This document shows, one piece after another, positions 42,282 through 51,781 of a stretch of DNA of 64,000 nt (position 1 is its first letter; each line of letters starts with the position of its first letter). The notes beneath the pieces are model-generated. The model made no database searches and was not told the origin of the DNA. It worked only from the letters and a program-made list of their open reading frames with translations. A program made the translations under genes and the position numbers. This DNA is from Salinibacter pepae (lineage in GTDB: Bacteria > Bacteroidota > Rhodothermia > Rhodothermales > Salinibacteraceae): NCBI RefSeq assembly GCF_947077775.1, contig NZ_CAMTTE010000001.1, positions 3,252,501 to 3,316,500 of the forward strand, given 5' to 3'.

Positions 42282-44678
42282 TTAGGCGGCGCGGGCCTCC
42301 GCCTGCGCGACGTGCCGGAGGACGTTGGGGACACTGTCGGGGGTGACGGAGATGGAGTCGATGCCAGCCTCAACCAGGAACTCCGCAAACTCGGGATAGT
42401 CGCTGGGGGCCTGCCCGCAGATGCCCACCGGGCGCCCGGCGGCGTGGGCCTCCTCGATCAGCTCCGCAATCCGCCGTTTCACCGCCGCGTTGCGCTCGTC
42501 GAACAGGTGGGTGAGGCGCTCCGCGTCCCGGCCCACGCCCAGCGTGAGCTGGGTCAGGTCGTTCGTGCCGATGGAGAAGCCGTCGAACCGCTCCGCAAAC
42601 GTGTCGGCCAGGGCGATGTTGGCCGGGATTTCGGCCATTACGTACACCTCCAGCCCATTCGTGCCGCGCTTCAGGCCGTGGTCGGCCATCACGTCGAGCA
42701 CCCGGTCCGCCTCGTCGGGCGTGCGGCAGAAGGGCACCATGGCCACCACGTTCGTGAAGCCCATCTCGTCGCGAACGCGCTTCAGGGCCCGGCACTCCAG
42801 CGCAAAGCCCTTCTCGTACGCGTCGCTGTAGTAGCGAGAGGCGCCGCGCCAGCCGAGCATCGGGTTTGCCTCCTCGGGCTCAAACCCGCGCCCGCCGATG
42901 AGGTCGGCGTACTCGTTGGTCTTGAAGTCGCTGAGGCGGACGATGACCGGGTGGGGGTGCTGGGCGGCGGCAATCGTGGCGATGCCCCGCGAAAGGTGGT
43001 CGACGAAATACTCCGCCTTGTCGGCGTACGCCTGGGTCAGCTTCTCGATGCGACGCTGGGCGGTTTTGTCCTCCACCTCGTCGAACGCCACCAGCGCCAG
43101 CGGGTGGACCTTGATGATGTTGTTGATGACGTATTCCATGCGGGCGAGGCCGACCCCCTCCACCGGCAGCTTCCACCAATCGAGCGCCGCGGACGGGCTC
43201 GCCAGGTTCAGCATCACTCGGGTGTCGGGGGCCGGAAGCGCGTCGAGGTCGATCTCCTCGCTCTCGTAGTCGAGCTGGCCCTCGTAGACCTGCCCGGCGT
43301 CGCTGTGGGCACACGACAGGGTTACCGTCTGGTCGTCGCGGAGCGCCTCCGTCGCGGTTTCGGAGCCGATGACGGCCGGAATGCCGAGCTCCCGGCTCAC
43401 GATTGCAGCGTGAGACGTGCGCCCTCCCCGGTTCGTGACCACACCGCCGGCCCGCTCCAGGATGGGGCCCCAGTCGGGATCCGTCATCTCGGTGACGAGG
43501 ATGTCCCCGTCCTCGAACCGCTCGGCCTCGTCGACGCTGTCGAGCACGCGGGTCGTCCCCGACACGATGGACTTCCCGATGCCGACGCCCATAACCAACG
43601 GCGATGCCTCCTCCGTCAACCGGTACGTGCGGAGCGTGCCTGCGGCCTGCTGGGACTGCACCGTCTCGGGCCGGGCCTGCACCACGAACAGGTCGCCACT
43701 GTCCCGGTCGCGGGCCCACTCCACGTCCATCGGGCGGTCGTAGTGCTCCTCGATGATTCTTCCCCACCGGGTCAGTGCGAGGATTTCCTCGTCGGACAGC
43801 ACGAAGCCGGACTGCTCGTCGTCGGTGGTCGGCATCGTGGTCGTGCCGCCCTCGCCCGTGGAGACGATCTTCTGGGCCTGGTCGCCCTGGGTCTTCTCCA
43901 GGATGGGAGAGAGGGTCTCGTCCTTCACGAAGGGGGTGTAGACGGTGTACTGGTCCGGATTCACGATGCCCTTCACGACACTCTCGCCAAGCCCGTACGC
44001 CGCGTTGATGACGCTCGTGTCGGGGAAGCCCGTCTCGGTGTCGATCGTGAAGAGGACGCCCGACTTGTCCGCCCGCACCATCTTCTGGATGCCCACCGAC
44101 AGGGCGACGTCGAGGTGGTCGAAGCCCTGCTTCTCGCGGTAGCCCAGGGCACGGTCGGTGAAGAGGGAGGCAAAGCATCGCTTGCAGGCCGTGAGGACGG
44201 CGGTGACCCCACGCACGTCCAGGTAGCTCTCCTGCTGGCCCGCGAAGCTGGCGTCGGGCAGGTCCTCGGCCGTTGCGCTACTCCGCACGGCCACGTCTGC
44301 GGCGTCGGCGCCGTAGGCGGCGCTGAGGGACCGGTAGCCCTCCCGAATTTCCTCCGCCACGTCCTCCGGGAAGGCCCCCTGCCGGATTCGTGTGCGAATG
44401 GTCGTGCCCGTCTCGTTTAGGGACTGCTCCCCTGCGTCCCAGGCTTCGAGCTCCGCCCGAATGTGCTCCGTGAGGTCGTTCGCCTCCAAAAAGCGTCGGT
44501 AGGTGTCGGCGGTCGTTGCAAACCCGTCGGGTACGCGAATGCCGGAGTCCTTCAGGGCCCCGATCATTTCGCCGAGGGAGGCATTCTTTCCACCAACCAA
44601 AGAGAGGTCTTCGTTGTCGAGCGTCTCGAACCAACGAATCGCGGAGGTTGTCCTGGAGGGCGTCGTGGCGTTGGGCAT
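42282..44678 (-). CDS. ppsA: Phosphoenolpyruvate synthase
   Basis: 798 residues from ATG at 44676-44678; upstream open frame discarded. The ATP-binding N-terminal domain (LVGGKNASLGEM, VRSSATAEDLPDASFAGQQ) is followed by the phosphohistidine domain with GGRTSHAAIVSRELGIPAV and the C-terminal PEP-binding barrel (MLGWRGASRYY, SIGTNDLTQLTLGVGRD, GICGQAPSD with the catalytic cysteine). It converts pyruvate plus ATP to PEP, AMP and phosphate for gluconeogenesis. A T-rich motif shared with cbs lies about 100 bp upstream. Confidence 0.95.
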   Translation of the reverse strand: MPNATTPSRTTSAIRWFETLDNEDLSLVGGKNASLGEMIGALKDSGIRVPDGFATTADTYRRFLEANDLTEHIRAELEAWDAGEQSLNETGTTIRTRIRQGAFPEDVAEEIREGYRSLSAAYGADAADVAVRSSATAEDLPDASFAGQQESYLDVRGVTAVLTACKRCFASLFTDRALGYREKQGFDHLDVALSVGIQKMVRADKSGVLFTIDTETGFPDTSVINAAYGLGESVVKGIVNPDQYTVYTPFVKDETLSPILEKTQGDQAQKIVSTGEGGTTTMPTTDDEQSGFVLSDEEILALTRWGRIIEEHYDRPMDVEWARDRDSGDLFVVQARPETVQSQQAAGTLRTYRLTEEASPLVMGVGIGKSIVSGTTRVLDSVDEAERFEDGDILVTEMTDPDWGPILERAGGVVTNRGGRTSHAAIVSRELGIPAVIGSETATEALRDDQTVTLSCAHSDAGQVYEGQLDYESEEIDLDALPAPDTRVMLNLASPSAALDWWKLPVEGVGLARMEYVINNIIKVHPLALVAFDEVEDKTAQRRIEKLTQAYADKAEYFVDHLSRGIATIAAAQHPHPVIVRLSDFKTNEYADLIGGRGFEPEEANPMLGWRGASRYYSDAYEKGFALECRALKRVRDEMGFTNVVAMVPFCRTPDEADRVLDVMADHGLKRGTNGLEVYVMAEIPANIALADTFAERFDGFSIGTNDLTQLTLGVGRDAERLTHLFDERNAAVKRRIAELIEEAHAAGRPVGICGQAPSDYPEFAEFLVEAGIDSISVTPDSVPNVLRHVAQAEARAA

Positions 44679-45228
44679 AGGGGATGGGGGAACTGCTGAC
44701 GAAAGGAATGAGGAGGACCGGTGTCCAGAAGACGCATTGTGCGTCGGTTCTAAACAACCCGCCTTGTATGCACCAGACTTGTAAAAACAATATGACCGCT
44801 GCGTCCCGGTTTTGAAAGCGCTTCCAGCACGCGTGACAGGATCGTCGAGTTGATTATCATTCGACAAACTGTCCGCCGCTTTTGGACGGTGGCCTTTTCG
44901 GGCCGGAGGGGGGCGCGTGCAGTGTGAAGCGTCCTCGGTTGGGGCCTCTCCCCGACGAGACCCTCCGAAGGACTGTTTGCCGCACGACGACATGGGGCGG
45001 GCCCCGGCAGCAAGGGGGGGCGCCCCCGAAGATCACAGATGAATTGGGGGGAGATTTCCGCCAAACTTACAAACTGTTGGCCGGCGCCCCGGTAGCATCA
45101 ACCGATCAGTAGCGTTTTCCACCGGGCTGTCGCGCACGCACTCCGGACTTCCGGTCGCGTGGGGCATATTTCGTCGCGGTCTGGGATCTCTTGGATCTGT
45201 CTACCACAAACCAACGCCATCAAGCCAC
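44679..45228. other. Divergent intergenic region between ppsA and ahcY
   Basis: 550 bases without a gene. On the ppsA side there is the T-rich motif at 44777-44790. On the ahcY side I looked for a SAM or SAH riboswitch and saw no matching core. Rest unremarkable. Confidence 0.45.
44777..44790 (-). promoter_or_regulatory. Putative promoter or regulatory motif upstream of ppsA
   Basis: On the minus strand TTGTTTTTACAAGT, the near-identical partner (13 of 14) of the site upstream of cbs. Distance to the ppsA start is 99 bp. Confidence 0.4.
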
Positions 45229-46506
45229 ATGGACCACAAAGAAGGACACTACAAGGTACGCGACTTGGGCCTGGCCGACGAGGGCCGCAAGCGCATTGAA
45301 TGGGCCGAGAGCCGGATGCCCGTGCTCATGGAGCTCCGTGACGAATTTGCCGACGAGAAGCCCTTCGAGGGCTACAAGATCAGCGGCTGCCTGCACGTCA
45401 CGAAAGAGACCGCGGTGCTTGTCGAGACCCTGCAGGCCTGCGGCGCCGAGGTGGCCTGGAGCGGCTGCAACCCGCTCTCGACGCAGGACGACATCGCCGC
45501 CGCCCTCGCCAACGGCGGCACCGAAATCTACGCGTGGCACGGGCTCGACACCGAGGACTTTTACTGGTGCATCGAGCGGACGATCGACACGCCGCCGCAC
45601 CTCACGCTCGACGACGGCGCGGACCTTATCTTTACCGTCCACTCCGACCACCCGGAGATGGCCGACCACATCATCGGCGGCTCCGAGGAGACCACAACGG
45701 GGGTGCACCGGCTCCGGGCGATGGACAACGACGGGGAGCTGCAGTATCCGGTGTATGCCGTCAACGACGCGGAGACGAAGTGGGACTTCGACAACGTGTA
45801 CGGCACCGGCCAGTCGACGATCGACGGCATCCTGCGCGCGACCAGCACCATGATCGCGGGCAAGAACTTCGTGATCGCGGGCTACGGCCACTGCGGGCGG
45901 GGCGTGGCGACCCGTGCCAAGGGCATGGGCGCCAACACGATCGTGACGGAGGTCAAGCCGGCGAAGGCGCTGAAGGCGACCCTCGACGGCCATCAGGTGA
46001 TGAGCATGGACGAGGCCGCCGAAAAGGGCGACATCTTCGTCACGGCCACCGGCATGAAGGACGTGATTCGGGGCCGTCACTTCCTGAAGATGAAGGAGGG
46101 GGCGATCGTCGCCAACACCGGCCACTACGACGTGGAGCTCAACCTGGAGGAGCTCGCCGAACTCTCCACCGACGCCCGTGAGGTCCGCACGAACAACCGC
46201 GAGTACACGATGGAGAACGGCAAGCGCGTGTACGTGCTCGGCGACGGCCGCCTGGTGAACCTGGCCGCGGCGGAGGGCCACCCGAGCGAGGTCATGGACA
46301 TGAGCTTCGCCAACCAGTTCCGCGCCCACCTCGACCTCGTCCAGCGCCACGAGTCCGACGCGATGTTGGAGGACAAGGTGTACGACATCCCGCAGGACAT
46401 GGACGACGAGATTGCGGAGGTGAAGCTGCGCACGATGGGCATCCAGATTGATGCCCTCTCCGACGAGCAGGAGCACTACGCCACGGACTACTCCGCCGGG
46501 ACGTAA
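45229..46506 (+). CDS. ahcY: Adenosylhomocysteinase
   Basis: 425 residues. Motifs in order: EWAESRMPVLMELRDEF, the SGCLHVTKETAVL substrate segment, NPLSTQDDIAAAL, the NAD-binding IAGYGHCGRGVATRAKGMGA core broken at the glycines, VTATGMKDVIRGRH, GHYDVELNLEEL, and a C-terminal DGRLVNLAAAEGHPSEVMDMSFANQ in separate short runs. It hydrolyses S-adenosylhomocysteine to adenosine and homocysteine, keeping methylation going; homocysteine can then be used by the cystathionine beta-synthase in this window. Followed 48 bp later by a strong terminator. Confidence 0.97.
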   Translation: MDHKEGHYKVRDLGLADEGRKRIEWAESRMPVLMELRDEFADEKPFEGYKISGCLHVTKETAVLVETLQACGAEVAWSGCNPLSTQDDIAAALANGGTEIYAWHGLDTEDFYWCIERTIDTPPHLTLDDGADLIFTVHSDHPEMADHIIGGSEETTTGVHRLRAMDNDGELQYPVYAVNDAETKWDFDNVYGTGQSTIDGILRATSTMIAGKNFVIAGYGHCGRGVATRAKGMGANTIVTEVKPAKALKATLDGHQVMSMDEAAEKGDIFVTATGMKDVIRGRHFLKMKEGAIVANTGHYDVELNLEELAELSTDAREVRTNNREYTMENGKRVYVLGDGRLVNLAAAEGHPSEVMDMSFANQFRAHLDLVQRHESDAMLEDKVYDIPQDMDDEIAEVKLRTMGIQIDALSDEQEHYATDYSAGT

Positions 46507-46554
46507 CCCACGGCCCCTAAGCACGTGCGACCGCTCCCGGTCGCGGATGCCTGC

Positions 46555-46596
46555 GCCGCTTCGCCCCGACGTTGTTCGGGGCGGAGCGGCTTTTTT
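46555..46596 (+). terminator. Rho-independent terminator after ahcY
   Basis: GCCGCTTCGCCCCGA pairs with TTCGGGGCGGAGCGGC around a short loop, followed by TTTTTT. Confidence 0.93.
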
Positions 46597-46732
46597 ATTG
46601 GTCGCCTCACTGGTGTCCCCAAGTCCTGTGGGGGGCAAAACTAACCGCCGCCCGCCGGTAAATGGGACGAACCAGACGTGTCTCTTGAGAACTGTGCCGC
46701 GTTGTCGTGTTTTGACGGCACGACTCCGCCTC

Positions 46733-47054
46733 GGGGGCCCGATTCCGGGAGGGGCCCGTGCGCTGCTTGAGGCCGTACGGTCCACGGAAGCGTCGAAACT
46801 CCTCGTCGATGCCCAAAACATGACGGCCCACGACAAGGGGGACCAGAGGTGGCTCGGGAACGAATGGATGCCCAAGGTATCGAGTCCGGGATCGGGCACT
46901 CCGTCACGGTCCACGAGGTGAATCCATTCGCGGAGACCGAGATGAGAGGCCTTCCTGTCCCGGCTCGACGGACACGACGTTCCGTCAGTCATGCCCTCCG
47001 ACATGGAAAAAGCCCGAGCGTGGATCGCGGACAAGTATCGTCTGCGGGGAGACG
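46733..47054 (+). pseudogene. Decayed STAS/SpoIIAA-like gene with frameshifts
   Basis: Pieces of one small protein are found in sequence but in different frames. In frame 2: RALLEAVRSTEASKLLVDAQNM and DQRWLGNEWMPKV, each typical of Bacteroidota SpoIIAA-like/STAS proteins. In frame 1: GIGHSVTVHEVNPFAETEM. Back in frame 2 after a stop at 46943: EAFLSRLDGHDVPSV then MEKARAWIADKYR, the expected C-terminal helix. No start codon is evident. At least two frame changes and one stop argue for a pseudogene unless the sequence itself is in error. Confidence 0.48.
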
Positions 47055-47427
47055 CCCCCTGGTTTGCGTCCCGCAGAAAGGCAGCCGCCAACGAACGGCA
47101 CCGCCGATGGCGGAGCGGGAGCGCCGGACGTTCCGCTACGGGCAGGATCACGTGATATCGGAGTGAGGTGTGCGTGTCGTGAGTGGGCGGACACCTCGTA
47201 AGTGGGCGGGCACCATAGGGCCAGGGCCGGGCTGCGGTGTGACGGCGGTGCGGATTGACGCGCTTGCGGGGTCATGTCGGTCATTTGTGAAAGAGAGGCG
47301 TGATAAGGGACGGGAGGACGAAAAGCCATTTCTTTTTCGACGGGCATGGGTTTAATTCAAGAACGCGTTGCGGCCGTATGCGCTGCGGCCGCTGTGGCTC
47401 TGCGAATCCGTCTCTACCGCGATACCC

Positions 47428-48150
47428 ATGACTGAGCTGCGATACCTGCCCGACAGCGACGATGTCACCACCTTCACCGCCGCCGTCACGGACGCGACCG
47501 ACGACTACATCGTCCTCGACGGCACTTATTTCTATCCGGAGGGCGGCGGCCAACCCGCCGACCACGGCACGCTGCGCTGGGACGAAGGCGCGGCCGACGT
47601 GACCGACGTGCAGAAGGAGCACGGGGCGGTGCGCCACTACATCGACGACCGGACGGGGACGCTGCCGGCGGAGGGCGATGAGGTGACGGGACAGGTGGAC
47701 GAGGCGCGCCGCGGGACGCTGCGCCGCATGCACACGGCGCAGCACGTCCTGTCGAAGGTCGTGCTGGATGTGTTTGGGGCCCAGACGGCCGGCAATCAGA
47801 TCCACACGGACCGCTCGCGCATCGACTTCGAGCCCGCCGACTTCTCCGAGGAGGACGTGGCGGTGATCGAGGAGCGGACCAACACGGCCATCGAGCAGGA
47901 CCTGCCAGTCGAGAAACAGGAGATGGCCCGTGCCCGGGCGGAGGAGCAAACCCCGGAGGGCCGCGGGCTGCTCGACCTCATCCCCGACCACGTGGACCCG
48001 CTGCGGATGGTACGGATTGGTGACCTCGACCTCTGCCCGTGCGGCGGCACCCACGTGGACCGCACCCGCGACATTGGGCGGATCCGCATCACCAACCGCA
48101 CGTCGAAGGGCGCGGAGGTGGATCGGATCGAATTTGAGCTGGAGGACTGA
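47428..48150 (+). CDS. alaX: Alanyl-tRNA editing protein AlaX-like
   Basis: 240 residues from ATG at 47428. It has the free-standing editing-domain signature of alanyl-tRNA synthetase: TYFYPEGGGQPADHG, the zinc ligands His102 and His106 in HTAQH, and Cys205/His209 in CGGTH. Size and the extra N-terminal domain fit the longer AlaX class. It would deacylate mischarged Ser- or Gly-tRNA(Ala). It is first in a same-strand run with the pantoate kinase (66 bp) and the acylase. Confidence 0.9.
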   Translation: MTELRYLPDSDDVTTFTAAVTDATDDYIVLDGTYFYPEGGGQPADHGTLRWDEGAADVTDVQKEHGAVRHYIDDRTGTLPAEGDEVTGQVDEARRGTLRRMHTAQHVLSKVVLDVFGAQTAGNQIHTDRSRIDFEPADFSEEDVAVIEERTNTAIEQDLPVEKQEMARARAEEQTPEGRGLLDLIPDHVDPLRMVRIGDLDLCPCGGTHVDRTRDIGRIRITNRTSKGAEVDRIEFELED

Positions 48151-48216
48151 TCGGTTCCCCGGTCCTTCGCGCCTCCCGTTGATCGCCCGTTGTCTTCTGG
48201 ACGACCGCCGGCCTCC

Positions 48217-48999
48217 ATGTCCGTTACCGCCCACGCCCCGGGGAGCGTCACGCCGATCTTCGTGCCGCGCGACGGCCGGTCGTCGCTCGGCATCAGCTTT
48301 GCCACGGCCGACGGCGTGACGGCGACCGTTGAGTCGGCCCGCGAGACGCTCGTCTACCTGGACGGCCGCCCCGCGCAGGTAGCGCCGGTGAGTGGGGTCC
48401 TCGACCGGCTCGGCGTCACGGCGACGGTTCGCCTCGAGACCGACGTGCCGATTGGCTGCGGCTTCGGGGCCAGCGGGGCGGCCACGCTCGCCACGGCGCT
48501 GGCCGCCAACGAGCGGTTCGACCTGGGTCACGACCGTGACGCCCTGGCGGAGATGGCGCATCGGGCCGAGGTGGCGGCGGGTACGGGCCTCGGAGACGTC
48601 TTCATCCAGGAACGGGGCGGGCTCGTGTGGGACGTGGGGGACGGCCTGACGCACGCTACGCGCAGCACGCGGATCGAGTACCAGAGCTTTGGGGGCATCA
48701 CGACCGCCGCGGTGCTGGGGGACGAGGGCACCCTGGGGCAGGTGACCGCCGCGGGCCGGGCCGCCCTGTTGGGCATCGATCCCGACGGGCCGATCGCAGA
48801 CCTGCTCGAAGCGTCTTGGGAGTTTGCCCAGGCGACCGGCCTTGCCACCGACCGTGTGGCGGAGGCCGTCGCGTCGGTGCGGGCGGCGGGCGGCACGGCC
48901 ACGATGGCGATGATCGGAGAAACGGTCGTCGCGGCCGGGGCCGAGGGCGGGCTCGACCACGACACGCACATCACGCCGGAGGGCGCGGCCCTTGCATAG
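48217..48999 (+). CDS. Archaeal-type pantoate kinase (GHMP family)
   Basis: 260 residues from ATG at 48217. The GHMP ATP loop is VPIGCGFGASGAATLATAL, followed by AHRAEVAAGTGLGDV, a strongly conserved segment of haloarchaeal pantoate kinases, plus EYQSFGGI and a late ATMAMIGETV. It would phosphorylate pantoate in the archaeal route to CoA. Bacteria normally use pantothenate synthetase and pantothenate kinase instead. Some other GHMP kinase is possible but fits less well. Transfer from haloarchaea is a reasonable inference, unproven here. Confidence 0.78.
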   Translation: MSVTAHAPGSVTPIFVPRDGRSSLGISFATADGVTATVESARETLVYLDGRPAQVAPVSGVLDRLGVTATVRLETDVPIGCGFGASGAATLATALAANERFDLGHDRDALAEMAHRAEVAAGTGLGDVFIQERGGLVWDVGDGLTHATRSTRIEYQSFGGITTAAVLGDEGTLGQVTAAGRAALLGIDPDGPIADLLEASWEFAQATGLATDRVAEAVASVRAAGGTATMAMIGETVVAAGAEGGLDHDTHITPEGAALA

Positions 49000-49029
49000 T
49001 CGACACCACCCTCACGCATCTACTCCACC

Positions 49030-51141
49030 ATGCGAGTTTTGACGGCTCAACGCGCGTCCTTGGCCCCCGCAATTGTCCTCGCCCTGCTCGTCGCGGCGGG
49101 GCTCTCGGGGTGTGGTACGGGGCAGGGGCCAGACGAGACGGAAATCCTGTGGGACACCTGGGGGGTGCCGCACGTGTACGGTTCGAACACCGACTCGCTG
49201 ATGTACGCCTTCGGCTGGGCGCAGATGCGGGCCCACGGAGATCGCGTGCTTCGCCTGTACGGGGAGGCCCGAGGGCGGGCCGCTGAGTACTGGGGCGCAG
49301 AGCATCTCGCGTCGGACCGGCGGGTGCGCACCCTGGAGCTTCCGGAGCACGCGCGGCGGTGGGCCGGAAACCAAGACATGCCGTTCGGGGGCTACGTGGA
49401 GGCGTTCGTGGCCGGCATGAACGCGTACGCCGAGGCGCACCCGGACCGCATTTCCGAGTCCCGAACGGCCGTCCTGCCCGTGACGCCGAAAGATGTGTTT
49501 GCCCACACCCTGCGGACGGTCCACGCGACCTTCGTGGCCGGGCGGGACCTGCGGCAGGCCCAGCGCTGGCGGCGCGCCGGCTCCAACGCGTGGGCCGTGG
49601 GGCCGTCCCGGAGCGCAAGCGGCAATGCGATGCTCCTCACGAACCCACACTTGTCCTGGGGCGACCGGTTCACGTGGTTTGAGGCGCAGCTCACGGGGCC
49701 GGACATTGACGCGTACGGGGCGGCCCTCCTCGGCATGCCGTTTCCGGCCGTCGCGTTCAACGATCACCTCGGGTGGACGCACACCGTGAACCCCATTGAC
49801 GCCTCGGACCTCTACCGCCTCCCGCTTGCCGGGGACGGGTACCGGTGGAACGGAGGGGAGCGCCCCTTCAACACGGACACCAAGGTGCTGAAGGTAAAGC
49901 AGCCCGACGGCTCCCTTCGGGCCGATACGCTAACGGTGCGCCGGTCGGTACACGGGCCGGTGGTGGGGCAGCGGGACGGCGCGGCGCTGGCCCTGCGCAT
50001 TGCGGGCCTCACCCAGTCGAAGCTGTTCGAGCAGTACTGGCGCATGCTCCGGGCCACCAATCTGTCGCAGTTTGAGGCCGCCCTCCGTCGGCAGCAGATG
50101 CCGATGTTCAACACCGTCTACGCCGACGAAGACGGGCACATCCTGTACCACTTCGGTGGGCGGGTGCCCAAGCGCGACCGTGGGGGGTGGTCGTACTGGC
50201 AGGGTGTGGTGCCGGGCGACACGTCGGCCACGCTGTGGAACGCCGTCCACGACTACGAGGAGCTCCCCCGGGTGGTGGATCCCCCGAGCGGATGGGTGCA
50301 GAACGCCAACGAGCCGCCGTTTACGTCCACGCTGCCGTCGCGCGTAGACTCCGCCGAGGTGCCCGGCTACATGACGCCGCGCGCCCCCGCACGGCCGGCG
50401 TACATGTTCCGCCCCCAGCGCTCGATCGAGATGCTTGCGGGGGATTCCTCGATCACCTTTGCCGAGCTGCAGGCCTACAAGAACGACACCCGGATGCTTG
50501 CCGCCGACCGGCTCCTCGACGACCTGCTTCCGGCGGCGCGGGCCTCAGACCGCGAACGGGCCCGGCGTGCCGCGGACGTGCTCGCCGAGTGGGACCGGAC
50601 CGCCGACGCGGCGAGTCAGGGGAGCGTGCTCTTTGCCCGCTGGCTGCGCGCGACGGTCGGCGGGGCGGAGGCCCCGTTTGCCACCCCGTACCGGCCCAGC
50701 GCCCCCCGCACGACGCCGGACGGGCTGGCCGATCCGGCGGCGGCCGTCCAGGCCCTCGCGGCGGCCGCCCGGACCGTCGAGGACCGTCACGATTCGCTCG
50801 ATGTGCCGTGGGGGGCTGTGCACCGGCTGGTGGGCCCGGAGGGGTCGCATCCGGCGTCGGGGGGAGATGGGCTTTTTGGCCTCTTCCGGGTTCTCCGATT
50901 TGACGAGATGGAGGGGGGGCGGCGGCGTGCCACGTTTGGGGACTCCTACGTCGCCCTCACCGAGTTCACCGAGGACGGCCCACCACGGGCGAAGGCGGTG
51001 CTGCCCTACGGCAATGCGTCCCAGCCCGGCTCGCCGCACCGGGGCGATCAGCTCCAGCTGTACGCCGAGAAGAAGATGCGGCCGATCTGGCTGCGCCGGG
51101 ATAGCGTACGCGCCCATCTTGAGCGCAGGGTGACGTTCTGA
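49030..51141 (+). CDS. Penicillin acylase family hydrolase (lipoprotein)
   Basis: 703 residues. Signal peptide with a lipobox LSGC (cysteine about 28). This is an Ntn hydrolase made as a precursor: the autocatalytic site is RRAG-SNAWAVGPSRSASG, making Ser185 the N-terminal nucleophile of the beta chain. TNPHLSWGDRFTWFEAQL follows, then the oxyanion region LGWTHTVNPIDASDLY. Family members hydrolyse penicillins, aculeacin or acyl-homoserine lactones; the substrate here is unknown. Last of the alaX-kinase-acylase run (30 bp after the kinase). Confidence 0.88.
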   Translation: MRVLTAQRASLAPAIVLALLVAAGLSGCGTGQGPDETEILWDTWGVPHVYGSNTDSLMYAFGWAQMRAHGDRVLRLYGEARGRAAEYWGAEHLASDRRVRTLELPEHARRWAGNQDMPFGGYVEAFVAGMNAYAEAHPDRISESRTAVLPVTPKDVFAHTLRTVHATFVAGRDLRQAQRWRRAGSNAWAVGPSRSASGNAMLLTNPHLSWGDRFTWFEAQLTGPDIDAYGAALLGMPFPAVAFNDHLGWTHTVNPIDASDLYRLPLAGDGYRWNGGERPFNTDTKVLKVKQPDGSLRADTLTVRRSVHGPVVGQRDGAALALRIAGLTQSKLFEQYWRMLRATNLSQFEAALRRQQMPMFNTVYADEDGHILYHFGGRVPKRDRGGWSYWQGVVPGDTSATLWNAVHDYEELPRVVDPPSGWVQNANEPPFTSTLPSRVDSAEVPGYMTPRAPARPAYMFRPQRSIEMLAGDSSITFAELQAYKNDTRMLAADRLLDDLLPAARASDRERARRAADVLAEWDRTADAASQGSVLFARWLRATVGGAEAPFATPYRPSAPRTTPDGLADPAAAVQALAAAARTVEDRHDSLDVPWGAVHRLVGPEGSHPASGGDGLFGLFRVLRFDEMEGGRRRATFGDSYVALTEFTEDGPPRAKAVLPYGNASQPGSPHRGDQLQLYAEKKMRPIWLRRDSVRAHLERRVTF

Positions 51142-51267
51142 ACGTCCCTCCCCGGTGGTTTGAGAAAAAGCGTCAACCGGGCGTGAATTAAAGAGGGAGT
51201 CGGGACGATCTGACGGCGCGCTGATACCACTACAAGCATCCCCTACGCATCGGCACCGGAGCACGCT

Positions 51268-51744
51268 ATGTCCCTGGAAGATCGTCTCATCAAACGGCTC
51301 GGCCTCGAACCGCTGGACCGCCATATTGCGGGGTGGATGCAGCGCAATGGGCTGTTTGTGCTCCGGGTGGGACTGGCCGCGGTCTTTATCTGGTACGGGA
51401 TCCTGAAGCCCTTCGGCATGAGTCCCGCCGCGGAGCTGGTGCGTCGGACGGTGTACTTCGTCCCGCCGGACCTCTTTATCCCCATCCTGGGCTGGTGGGA
51501 GGTGGCCATCGGGGTCGGCCTCCTGTACCGCCCCCTCAACCGGACCGCCATTTTCCTGCTGTTCCTGCAGATGCCGGGCACGCTCCTTCCGCTCGTGCTG
51601 CTGCCCGAGGTCTGCTTTACACACATCCCCTGGGGACTGACCCTGGAGGGCCAGTACATCGTGAAGAACGCCGTCTTGATCGGCGCGGCGCTCGTGGTGG
51701 GGGGCACCGTCCGGGAGCGTGCGGGGGAGCGGGAACGGGCGTGA
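51268..51744 (+). CDS. DoxX-like integral membrane protein
   Basis: 158 residues. After an amphipathic head, four hydrophobic helices (about 29-48, 66-86, 92-112, 128-148). The FVLRVGLAAVFIWYGILKPFG and GWWEVAIGVGLLY patterns resemble DoxX/DUF417-type proteins. No redox cysteines or catalytic residues visible. Convergent with the ferredoxin gene. Confidence 0.6.
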   Translation: MSLEDRLIKRLGLEPLDRHIAGWMQRNGLFVLRVGLAAVFIWYGILKPFGMSPAAELVRRTVYFVPPDLFIPILGWWEVAIGVGLLYRPLNRTAIFLLFLQMPGTLLPLVLLPEVCFTHIPWGLTLEGQYIVKNAVLIGAALVVGGTVRERAGERERA

Positions 51745-51781
51745 CGCGAGAAGGAGCGGCACGGCCCTACGGGCCCCGTGG

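Noticed and set aside
45000-45228. SAM or SAH riboswitch upstream of ahcY
   Set aside because: Such elements often precede ahcY, but I could not find the conserved core of any SAM or SAH class here.
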